Notes under the pieces: model-generated
The model's input: the letters and a program-made list of their open reading frames with translations, nothing else
Database searches by the model: none
Told to the model about the DNA's origin: nothing
Shown: piece after piece, positions 1 to 7,948 of the stretch
How the letters are laid out: each line of letters starts with the position of its first letter
Position numbering within the stretch: position 1 is the stretch's first letter
NCBI RefSeq assembly: GCF_002251085.2
Contig: NZ_NOJZ02000015.1
Coordinates: forward strand, 1 to 60,694
Direction: 5' to 3'
DNA from: Romboutsia maritimum
GTDB taxonomy: Bacteria; Bacillota; Clostridia; Peptostreptococcales; Peptostreptococcaceae
Length of the DNA: 60,694 nucleotides
Program-made: the position numbers and the translations under genes

Positions 1-269
1 GTAAATAATCCATTTACTTCTTCTGTTGCTGCTTTTACTTTTTCTGCTTCTGCTTTTTCTTCACCTTGTGCTTTTAATAAATTTCTTGCAGCTCCTATTT
101 CTTTTATTAAATTATTTTTTACTTCTCCATTTTTTAATCCGTTTACTAATACTTCTGCTCCTGCTATTTTTTCTTCATTCACTTCTGATTTTAATGCTTT
201 CTTACTTTCATCTGTAAATAATCCATTTACTTCTTCTGTTGCTGCTTTTACTTTTTCTGCTTCTGCTTG
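1..269 (-). repeat. 213-bp tandem coding repeat (71 aa)
   Basis: The sequence at 1-56 recurs exactly at 214-269, a period of 213 bp or 71 codons. In protein the unit runs from AEAEKVKAATEEVNG to NLLKAQGEEK and is charged and helical. At least one full unit and the start of another are visible; more may lie beyond the edge. Confidence 0.85.
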
Positions 270-2033
270 AGCTGTCCATTTCGCATATATTGTTGTATTT
301 GATGTTATTCCCTTACTTGCATCAAATTTTATTGTACAAGCTTTGTCTGTATACCATCCCTCAAATACAGATTCTGTTTTTGTTGGAGCTGTTGGTAATG
401 TTATCTTTTCTCCTGATTTCACAGTATTTTTAGATACTGCACTTCCTCCATCTACATCAAATGTTAATGTATAACTCTTAGTAGAACTACTTGAAGATCC
501 ACCGCCTCCACCAGAAGAACTACTTGAGCTTCCACTTGTATTTTTATATGGTTTAGTTCCTGATATAGAAGGTTCTCTATCCCCAGTTACTTTTTCTATC
601 TTACCTTTATTATCTATATCAGTACTAGATGAATCATTATCAATCTTATCTACAGTACCTTTGTTTTTGAAATCAACATTTTTAGCACCTTTAACTATCT
701 CTACATTAATGATTTTTCCATCTTTTCCATTCTCTATTTTACAACCATTAGCGTCTTTAACTGTCATAGCTGATATTGTTCCATTGTTAACAAATGTTCC
801 ATTTTTAACATCTTCAATAATAATGTCTTCTACTGTTGCGTTATTAATAACATCACCATTTGGCATATCTATAGTTATTGTCTTTGTGAATTTTCCGTTT
901 AATTTAACTGTTATTGCTGAATTTGTTTCTATAGTAAATTTTTCATCTATTGTTGATGTTGGTTTAAAATCTATAACATCATTAGCTTTTGCATTTGATA
1001 CTGCATCTTTTAATTCTTTTACTGTTTTAACTTCTTTAGTTGATGCTATTTGATTTTTCTTTAATTCATCAAATGCTGCTTCGTTTCCATTTCCACCAAC
1101 TTGTGTTATCTTTTCTACACTCTTAGTTTTTAATAAATTTCTTTGAGAATCAGCTAATTTACTTCCAACTATTATAACTGGTGATTCATTTTTAGCTGCT
1201 AATACTCCTACTGATAATGCATCTATTAATTGATCTCGATTTTTCATACCATCTTTTGCTACATATACATTTTTTAAACTAGAAGATTTGTAAAATTCCT
1301 CTACTACTTTTGCATTAGTATCATTTCTAGTAGCTCCACCTATTCTCTTTGCATTAGGTAAACTATTTTCTATTGATTTTGATACTACTGCTTCCCCGCC
1401 TATTACATATGATTTCTTTATTGATTTTGATTTTATGAAGTTATTAGCAACCTTAGTTCCCTCTGTTGGATGTGCTAGTATCACTGGCATGTTATTTTGA
1501 GCTGCTGGAGCTCCTACACTTACTGCATCAGCAAGTCCTTTGTCTCCATTTACTACTGCTATTTCAGAAATACGTTTTGTATTGTCTAGTCTTTTTGCTA
1601 ATTCTAAAGATGTTTCATATCTATCTGAACCAGATACTCTATCTGTAGTTATTCCCTCTGCTTTTATTTGTTTTTCTACATCTTGACTTAATACTGCACT
1701 TCCACCTATTAAGTATACTTTTTTAACCCCTAATCTTTTTAATTCTGATTTCGTTCTGCTATCTAATTTATTATTTTGAGTTAAAAGTATTGGTGCATTT
1801 TTAGCTTGTGCAAATGGTGTAGCTGATAGTGCATCTGGTATTGAAGATTCATTTACTATTACTGCTTCACTTGCACTTTTCCATCCATCACTACTTATTT
1901 TTATTGCAGTTTCCCATCTACCCTGTCCTACTAGATTTGCTGATACTGTATCTGCATTTGATATATTTGCATTATTTGCTCCTATTGCTAAAGTTATTGT
2001 TAATAGTGTAAGCACTCTCTTTGGTACGTTCAT
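1..2033 (-). CDS. CWB2 cell-wall protein with InlB-type repeat, C terminus cut by window edge
   Basis: About 677 codons are visible and the frame runs off the left edge without a stop. ATG at 2033 follows a GGGGG ribosome site with 7 nt spacing. Order: signal peptide (MNVPKRVLTLLTITLAIG), three CWB2 modules (first begins LVGQGRWETAIKIS; ILLT and VILA motifs present), an Asn/Asp-rich repetitive domain with the IDMPNG motif, a Ser/Gly linker, a Listeria-Bacteroides (InlB B/flg_new) repeat ending in FEGWYTDKAC and IYAKW, then 71-residue helical repeats. CWB2 triplets anchor proteins non-covalently to a wall polysaccharide in C. difficile. Three paralogues follow the same plan at 3627-5399, 5688-7865 and 7949-10054. 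Function beyond surface anchoring, perhaps adhesion, is unknown. Confidence 0.88.
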   Translation of the reverse strand, partial: MNVPKRVLTLLTITLAIGANNANISNADTVSANLVGQGRWETAIKISSDGWKSASEAVIVNESSIPDALSATPFAQAKNAPILLTQNNKLDSRTKSELKRLGVKKVYLIGGSAVLSQDVEKQIKAEGITTDRVSGSDRYETSLELAKRLDNTKRISEIAVVNGDKGLADAVSVGAPAAQNNMPVILAHPTEGTKVANNFIKSKSIKKSYVIGGEAVVSKSIENSLPNAKRIGGATRNDTNAKVVEEFYKSSSLKNVYVAKDGMKNRDQLIDALSVGVLAAKNESPVIIVGSKLADSQRNLLKTKSVEKITQVGGNGNEAAFDELKKNQIASTKEVKTVKELKDAVSNAKANDVIDFKPTSTIDEKFTIETNSAITVKLNGKFTKTITIDMPNGDVINNATVEDIIIEDVKNGTFVNNGTISAMTVKDANGCKIENGKDGKIINVEIVKGAKNVDFKNKGTVDKIDNDSSSTDIDNKGKIEKVTGDREPSISGTKPYKNTSGSSSSSSGGGGGSSSSSTKSYTLTFDVDGGSAVSKNTVKSGEKITLPTAPTKTESVFEGWYTDKACTIKFDASKGITSNTTIYAKWTAQAEAEKVKAATEEVNGLFTDESKKALKSEVNEEKIAGAEVLVNGLKNGEVKNNLIKEIGAARNLLKAQGEEKAEAEKVKAATEEVNGLF

Positions 2034-2040
2034 TATTTAT

Positions 2041-2299
2041 CCCCCATAATTCTATTTAATTTTTCAGTAAAATATTCCCCAAATAGTATTATACACTTTA
2101 GTATAGTATTATTGATTAATTTTCATTCGTCATTTTAAGTATGTTTTTTATATATTATTACATTTTATATAGTTTATTAAATTAACTTTGAATTTTTTAA
2201 CTTTTTTTAATTTTACTAATTTTATTTTTGTATATTTTTATATATTAAGTATTTTTATTTTAATTTACAAACTTAACTTTTTACTCATAAAATCATATT
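2041..2299. other. AT-rich upstream region of the CWB2 gene
   Basis: No gene is seen in this stretch. It must hold the promoter of the CWB2 gene starting at 2033, but the very low GC makes any single -35/-10 assignment unreliable. A TTCGTCA (reverse complement TGACGAA, close to a Spo0A box) lies near 2137. Confidence 0.4.
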
Positions 2300-2372
2300 A
2301 AATTAAAAATAAAAAATCAGTAAATCACATCATAAAATAAAAATTTTAAATTAGATGTAATTTACTGATTTA
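2300..2372 (-). terminator. Rho-independent terminator of the acyltransferase-like gene
   Basis: AAATCAGTAAAT at 2314-2325 pairs with ATTTACTGATTT at 2360-2371, extended by CACATC/GATGT. On the minus strand the hairpin is followed by a T-rich run. It lies about 12 nt after the stop at 2384. Confidence 0.8.
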
Positions 2373-2383
2373 TTTTTTAACAA

Positions 2384-3562
2384 TTATATTCTTATAAAAA
2401 TCTTCTTTCTATACATAAACATCATAATAATAATCCATACTAACAAATACCCTAATGAAAAAATTAAAGAATCATAAACTTGCCCCGCCCAAGGTGTTAT
2501 AAATGTATATGTAACCCAGTTGCAAAATTTTAGTGGTTCTTCAAACATCTTAGAGTTTATACTTACCATCCATAAAGTTCTATCTATAATCTCTAACGCC
2601 ATATATGTAAAAATAGCACTACTCCCTAATGCTATTAATGGTGTAAATATTTTATACTTTTCCTTTATGTCAGATATGAAATAAAGAATACCTAAAACAA
2701 CTCCAAAAGCACCACCTGTTAAAAGCACAAAAGAACTTGACCATAATCTTTTATTAAAAGGAAAAACTCTTTCAAATAAAAATGCACCTATTAAACAAAC
2801 AACACCTATAATTATTATTTCAAATAGCTTTTTATAATCATCTTTTTTATTATTTTTTATAATACATCCCAAAGCACAACCTAAACACCCTGTTGATATT
2901 GCTACTATGTTTGTAAGTATACCTTCTGGGTCGAATCTTTCATTATATAAGTGTCCATTTAAAATCATAGTGTCTACTTTTTGTGCTAGATTTCCTTCTT
3001 CAAAAAATCCATATGGTTTTGCTATAAAATAGTACGATACTACTATAGCTAGCACTATTATCAATAAACTTACTATAATATATCTATAATTTTTTATATA
3101 ATCATCTTCCTTAAAGTTTTTTTCTTCAAGTTTTTTTCTAAACGTCAAACTTCTTATAGTTATATATATAATACTAGTTACAAAATATACAAATCCTAAT
3201 CTCTGCAAAACACCTGGTATTCTTATAGTTTTTAAATCATTATTTGATATATAATTCAATAAAATTCCAAAGATTATTAATATCAAACTTCGTTTAATAA
3301 TATCACCTATTATAAATCCTGTTGATTTTTCTTTTGAAAATTTATTTTCTATAGCAATCGGAATAGAAACTGACATCGCCAATATAAAAAATGGAAATAC
3401 AAAGTCTACTAGTGTAACTCCATTCCATAAGGAATGTCTTAATTGAGGATAATTTCTAGCCCATGATCCAGGATTATTTCCTATTATCATAAGTGCTACT
3501 GATAGCCCTCTTATTATATCTATTGATTTTATTCTTTTGCTTACACTTATTTTATCATTCAT
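2384..3562 (-). CDS. Multi-pass membrane acyltransferase-like protein (HGSNAT/NagX, DUF5009 type)
   Basis: 392 residues with about ten hydrophobic segments. The N terminus reads RIKSIDIIRGLSVALMI and is followed by GNNPGSW and HSLWNGVTLVDFVFPFFI, the arrangement of the heparan-alpha-glucosaminide N-acetyltransferase/NagX family. By family analogy it would move an acetyl group across the membrane to a sugar or wall glycan; the real substrate is not known. The ATG at 3562 is preceded by a G-run ribosome site 14 nt away, a long spacing. It lies inside the CWB2 array, 64 bp after the stop of the 3627-5399 gene, and has its own terminator, so it may be co-transcribed with the upstream CWB2 gene. 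A role in acetylating wall polysaccharide or surface glycan is inference. Confidence 0.7.
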   Translation of the reverse strand: MNDKISVSKRIKSIDIIRGLSVALMIIGNNPGSWARNYPQLRHSLWNGVTLVDFVFPFFILAMSVSIPIAIENKFSKEKSTGFIIGDIIKRSLILIIFGILLNYISNNDLKTIRIPGVLQRLGFVYFVTSIIYITIRSLTFRKKLEEKNFKEDDYIKNYRYIIVSLLIIVLAIVVSYYFIAKPYGFFEEGNLAQKVDTMILNGHLYNERFDPEGILTNIVAISTGCLGCALGCIIKNNKKDDYKKLFEIIIIGVVCLIGAFLFERVFPFNKRLWSSSFVLLTGGAFGVVLGILYFISDIKEKYKIFTPLIALGSSAIFTYMALEIIDRTLWMVSINSKMFEEPLKFCNWVTYTFITPWAGQVYDSLIFSLGYLLVWIIIMMFMYRKKIFIRI

Positions 3563-3626
3563 ATTTGTTATTAAAATCCCCCTAATTTTATTACTTAAAT
3601 TCTCTTAATCCACTGTTTACACTAAT

Positions 3627-5399
3627 TTATTTTACTACTTCTTCATATTTTATGCCACTTTGTGTATAATCATTATATCTAAATTTCTTAATTGAAATTC
3701 TATGTGTAGAACCATTTGCCATTTTATCTACAGTTAAAGTATATGACTTTCTATCTATAGAAGACACTTTAGATGAATCTATTTCTTTACCATCCCATGT
3801 AAAGCTCAGTCCTAGCATAATTGTATTAAACTTAACTTTAACAGTCGTTGCATCTTTTACCTCAATTGAAGTTACATACATATCTTTTAAATCTAAATTA
3901 AGAGGTTTATTCCCTTCAATTTCTGCATCTTCTCTTCCTACAAGATTTTCTATACAACCTAAATTGTTAATTTCTGTATTTACAACATTATTTTCAATCG
4001 TATTTATAGTTCCTCTATTTTCTATAGATACATTTTTAGAATTTTTATCTACTATTAAAGTTTCTATTTTACCATCTCTTGTATTTACTATTTTACATTC
4101 ATTTTTATCATAAATTTTTAGCATATCTATTATTCCAGAGTTAGTACAGTTTCCTTTTTTAATAGAGTTTATACGTAATTCATCTATTTCTGCTTTGTTT
4201 GTAAATAAACCATTTGGCATATCTATAGTTATAGTTGAATTATATGTACCCGTTTCTAGGCTTACGTTTATAGCATATTTACTTTTTATAGTAAAGTTTT
4301 CTCTTATAGTTTTAGTTGGTCTAAATTCTATTTCATCATTAGATGTTGCTTTATCTAATGCATTTTTAAATTCACTTACTGTTGATACTTTGAATGTGGT
4401 TTTTTCTTGCATTTTTAATAATTGATTAAAAGCATCTTCGTTTCCATTTCCTCCAACTTGAACTACACTCTCAAAACTCTTTGAATATCCTATATCCTTT
4501 TGAGTATCTGATAATTTATCAGATACAAGTATAATAGGTGATTCATTTTTAGCTGCTAATACCCCTACTGATAATGCATCTATAAGTTGATTTGGATTTT
4601 TCATTCCATCTTTAGTTACATAAGCTGCTTTTAAATCTGTATCTTGATAAAATTTTTCAATTACCCTAGCATTAGTTTCATTTCTATTTGTTCCACCTAT
4701 TCTAGTAGTGTGCGGTAATTTATTTTCTATACTTTTAGATATTGCTGATTCTCCACCTATTATATAAGTATTTTTTATGTATTTTGATTTTATAAATGAA
4801 TCAGATACTTCTGTTCCTTTAGTAGGATGAGCTAAAATTATTGGCATATTATTTTGAGCTGCTACTGCTCCTATACTTACAGCATCTGCAAGTCCCTTTT
4901 CTCCATTAACAACTACTATTTCATCTATACTTTCTATATAGTCTACTCTCTTAGCTAATTGTAACGAAGTATCATATCTATCATTACCAGCAATTCTTTC
5001 TACACTCATACCTTCTTTTTTAAGCATTTCTTCTACATTTTTACTTAAAACAGAAGTTCCACCTATTAAGTATATTCTTTTTACTCCTAAAGATTTTAAT
5101 CTGTATTTAGTTTTACTACTTAACTCATCCTTAGATGTTAAAAGTATTGGTGCATCCTTTGATTTTGCAAATGAAGTTGCTGATAAAGCATCTACTATTG
5201 ATGAATCATTCACTATAACAGCTTCATTTGAACTTATCCACCCATTTTTACTTATTTTAGTAGCAGTTTCTAATCTATCTTCTCCTACTAAGTTCACTGA
5301 TGTTGTTTCTTTTGTATTAGCATTAACTATATCTATAGGTGTCATTCCTAATGCTAAAGTTATCACTAAAAGTGTTGCTATTTTATTTGGTATATTCAT
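3627..5399 (-). CDS. CWB2 cell-wall protein, IDMPNG-domain paralogue
   Basis: 590 residues. ATG at 5399 (MNIPNKIATLLV) is chosen over an upstream frame extension because GGGAG lies 7 nt before it and the paralogues start the same way. Signal peptide about 1-28, three CWB2 modules about 35-325 (VNLVGEDRLETATKIS, PILLTS, PIILAH), then a shared domain with NDEIEFRP, IDMPNG and TNxGxI repeats (about 335-490), and a C-terminal beta-rich domain (SIEVKDATTVKVKFNTI, SFTWDGKEI) also found in the 7949-10054 protein. CWB2 modules bind wall polysaccharide; the variable part probably faces outward. A TTCGACA box lies at 5544-5550 upstream. Confidence 0.9.
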   Translation of the reverse strand: MNIPNKIATLLVITLALGMTPIDIVNANTKETTSVNLVGEDRLETATKISKNGWISSNEAVIVNDSSIVDALSATSFAKSKDAPILLTSKDELSSKTKYRLKSLGVKRIYLIGGTSVLSKNVEEMLKKEGMSVERIAGNDRYDTSLQLAKRVDYIESIDEIVVVNGEKGLADAVSIGAVAAQNNMPIILAHPTKGTEVSDSFIKSKYIKNTYIIGGESAISKSIENKLPHTTRIGGTNRNETNARVIEKFYQDTDLKAAYVTKDGMKNPNQLIDALSVGVLAAKNESPIILVSDKLSDTQKDIGYSKSFESVVQVGGNGNEDAFNQLLKMQEKTTFKVSTVSEFKNALDKATSNDEIEFRPTKTIRENFTIKSKYAINVSLETGTYNSTITIDMPNGLFTNKAEIDELRINSIKKGNCTNSGIIDMLKIYDKNECKIVNTRDGKIETLIVDKNSKNVSIENRGTINTIENNVVNTEINNLGCIENLVGREDAEIEGNKPLNLDLKDMYVTSIEVKDATTVKVKFNTIMLGLSFTWDGKEIDSSKVSSIDRKSYTLTVDKMANGSTHRISIKKFRYNDYTQSGIKYEEVVK

Positions 5400-5493
5400 G
5401 TCACTTCTCCCATGCATTTATGTAAAATTAAAAATCGTTTCAGTACGAAAAAGTTAGTTTAATAACTTTTTTATGTTACTATATATTATACAT

Positions 5494-5550
5494 TTCGACT
5501 TTATGCTATATCAATGAATTTAATAAGTCATTTTTCTACATCATTCGACA
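5494..5550 (-). promoter_or_regulatory. Two Spo0A-box-like sites upstream of a CWB2 gene
   Basis: TTCGACA at 5544-5550 is the exact reverse complement of the Spo0A consensus box TGTCGAA. TTCGACT at 5494-5500 differs in one base and lies just upstream, on the minus strand, of a TATAAT. Binding is inferred from the motif only. Confidence 0.35.
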
Positions 5551-5599
5551 TTTTTATTCAGAAGTCAAACTCTTACAAGATGCTTTTTAACTGTTATTT

Positions 5600-5643
5600 C
5601 AAAAAATAAAAGGATGATTCAATATTAATAGAACCACCCTTTT
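5600..5643 (-). terminator. Terminator after the 5688-7865 CWB2 gene
   Basis: AAAAGGATGATTC pairs with GAACCACCCTTTT across an AT loop, with one or two mismatches. The minus strand continues with ATTTTTTG. It lies about 45 nt past the stop at 5688. Confidence 0.65.
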
Positions 5644-5687
5644 AAATAAGATATAAAATTTTTTTAATTTTTTTATTTTTCACTTTC

Positions 5688-7865
5688 TTATAAATCTTTT
5701 ATTTTACTCAATGCATTTTCAAGCTTTGTTTTATTCTCCTTACTTATAAATGTTTTTTGGCTATCTGTCAAATCTTTGTAAGCATCATTAGCTTCTTCTA
5801 CATGTTTTTTATCTGCTGTTTTTAAATCTGAAACTTTAGGTAATGCTTCTATCATTTTATTTACTTTATCTGCTTTTTCTTTGTCATTTTTTAACTCTTT
5901 TATTTTAGCTACTGAATCATTTAGTTTCTTTGTATTTTCTGAACTTACCTTACCTTTATCGTTACCTAAATCATTATAAGCCTTTTCAGCTTCATTAACC
6001 TTTGATTCATCATTTAAAGTTAAGTCTTTTACATCTGGCAATGCTTTTATTTTATCTTCCACGTTCTTAACTGATGATTTCTTCTCATTTACTACTTCTA
6101 TTTCTAATGTATCATATTTTCTAGAATTACTCTTTGATACAGCTTTAATAACTACTGTTCCTGTTTTCTCAGCAGTTAAAACACCATCTGATGTTATCTC
6201 TGCTTTTGTTTTTGATTCACCACTCTTAATAGACCATTTAACCTTCTTAGAGTAACTGCCTTTACCTCTTACCCTAACATCATACTCTTCGTCTTCATTA
6301 ACTTGAATTTCATCTGGACCTTTTATTTCTACACTAGTTACTCTATCGTCATCATCATCGTCGTCATCGTCATCATCGTCATCATCATCTAAATCCCTTT
6401 TTCCTGTTTTACGATTTATATCTCCAGAATCATCTAACTTAGTTCCACTTGCATCATTTCTAAGTGTATCTATATCCCCTTTGTTTTCTATCTTAACATC
6501 ATCTGCATCACTTTCTACTTCTAATGTATCTATATCTCCATTTCTTCCATTTAATATATCTACATTTTCAGATTTTTCTATTATAAGGGTTTCTATTTCT
6601 CCATCATTAGTAAATTTACCTTGTTTAAGATTTTCTATAACTAACTTTTCTATTTCTCCATCATTAGTTACATCACCATTTGGCATATTTATAGTTATTC
6701 TCTCTGTAAACTTACCATCTAAATTAACTGTTATTGCTTTATCAGTTCTTATAGCAAAATTTTCATCAATATCATCATCATCTGCATCAAAATCAATAAC
6801 ATCATTTGCTGTTACCTTTTTTAAAGCATCCTCTAATTCATCTACATCTTCTACTTTATACGTGTTCTTTGTTTGGTCTTTTTTCAAATCATTGAAAGCA
6901 GCTTCATTACCACCGCCTCCAACTTGAATTATTTTATCAAAGTTTTTTGTATTTAATAAATTTCTTTGTTGTGAATTTAAGCTACTTCCTGCTAACACAA
7001 CAGGTGAATTATTTTTAGCTGCCAACACTCCTACTGATAATGCATCTATAAGTTGATTATCTCCTTTACTTCCATCTTTAGTTACATATGCATTTTTTAA
7101 ATCTGCATTTGAATAAAATTGTTCTATTACTTTAGCATTAGTTTCATTTCTAGTATTTCCAGCAAGTCTTACTCTATTAGGTAACTTATTTTCTACTTCT
7201 TTAGATACTACAGACTCTCCACCTATTACATACGATGTTTTTAACGACTTAGATTTTATAAAACTATCTGCTACTTGAGTTCCTTTTGTTGGGCTGGATA
7301 AAATTATAGGTATGTTATTTTGTGCTGCTGGAGCTCCAACACTTACTGCATCTGCAAGTCCCTTCTCTCCATTTACTACTGCTATTTCATTAATACTCTT
7401 AATAGCATCTAATTTTTTTACTAATTGTAATGATGTTTCATATCTATCAATACCTGATATTCTCTCTATACTTATTCCCTCTGCTCTTAATTGATTTTCT
7501 ACATTATCATTTAATGCAGATTTTCCACCTATTAAATATACATTTTTAACACCTAATCTTTTTAACTCTGCTTTCGTTCTAGAATCTAGACTTGTTTTAG
7601 ATGTCAAAAGTATAGGTGCATTTTTAGCTTTTGCAAATGGCGTTGCTGACAAGGCATCTGCTATTGATGAATCATTTACTATTACTGCATCCGTTGCACT
7701 ACTCCATCCATTTGAACTAACTTTTATTGCCGTTTCCCATCTACCTGTCCCTACTAAACCTTCACTTGTTGTATTTTTGCTTTGTGCACTTGATATGTCT
7801 AATGATACTGAGCCTATCGTTAGTGTTAGCGATAATAACACTGCTACTCGTTTTGGAATTTTCAT
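5688..7865 (-). CDS. CWB2 cell-wall protein with poly-Asp linker, Ig-like domain and helical repeats
   Basis: 725 residues. ATG at 7865 (MKIPKRVAVLL) is preferred to the ATG two codons upstream, because the GGGGG site is only 2 nt from the latter and 8 nt from the former, and paralogues begin the same way. Signal peptide, three CWB2 modules (LVGTGRWETAIKVS to about residue 330), the shared IDMPNG-like domain (here INMPNG), a run of about 15 Asp, a BIG_2/Ig-like domain (VTSVEIKGPDEIQVNEDEEY), and two roughly 60-residue helical repeats of the type ALPxVxDL...AYxDL...NxxKLxxxxxKI, common in clostridial surface proteins. Acidic linker length may vary by slippage. Anchored to the wall; ligand unknown. 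Confidence 0.9.
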   Translation of the reverse strand: MKIPKRVAVLLSLTLTIGSVSLDISSAQSKNTTSEGLVGTGRWETAIKVSSNGWSSATDAVIVNDSSIADALSATPFAKAKNAPILLTSKTSLDSRTKAELKRLGVKNVYLIGGKSALNDNVENQLRAEGISIERISGIDRYETSLQLVKKLDAIKSINEIAVVNGEKGLADAVSVGAPAAQNNIPIILSSPTKGTQVADSFIKSKSLKTSYVIGGESVVSKEVENKLPNRVRLAGNTRNETNAKVIEQFYSNADLKNAYVTKDGSKGDNQLIDALSVGVLAAKNNSPVVLAGSSLNSQQRNLLNTKNFDKIIQVGGGGNEAAFNDLKKDQTKNTYKVEDVDELEDALKKVTANDVIDFDADDDDIDENFAIRTDKAITVNLDGKFTERITINMPNGDVTNDGEIEKLVIENLKQGKFTNDGEIETLIIEKSENVDILNGRNGDIDTLEVESDADDVKIENKGDIDTLRNDASGTKLDDSGDINRKTGKRDLDDDDDDDDDDDDDDDRVTSVEIKGPDEIQVNEDEEYDVRVRGKGSYSKKVKWSIKSGESKTKAEITSDGVLTAEKTGTVVIKAVSKSNSRKYDTLEIEVVNEKKSSVKNVEDKIKALPDVKDLTLNDESKVNEAEKAYNDLGNDKGKVSSENTKKLNDSVAKIKELKNDKEKADKVNKMIEALPKVSDLKTADKKHVEEANDAYKDLTDSQKTFISKENKTKLENALSKIKDL
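6346..6390 (-). repeat. Aspartate microsatellite (GAT/GAC trinucleotide run)
   Basis: A run of GAT and GAC codons encodes about 15 consecutive Asp between the repetitive domain and the Ig-like domain of the CWB2 protein. Such a run can expand or contract in frame. Confidence 0.8.
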
Positions 7866-7948
7866 TTTCATACCCCCATATTCTAAAATAACATGTAGCT
7901 ACACTTTTACTGTTACTAGTATACGTTTAAGAAATTCTTAGTATGATA

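Noticed and set aside
26..1053. Several plus-strand reading frames rich in Leu/Phe/Ser opposite the first CWB2 gene
   Set aside because: They mirror AT-rich minus-strand coding sequence, lack ribosome sites and show no family pattern. The same holds for plus-strand frames opposite other CWB2 genes, for example 6481-6927 and 37056-37379.
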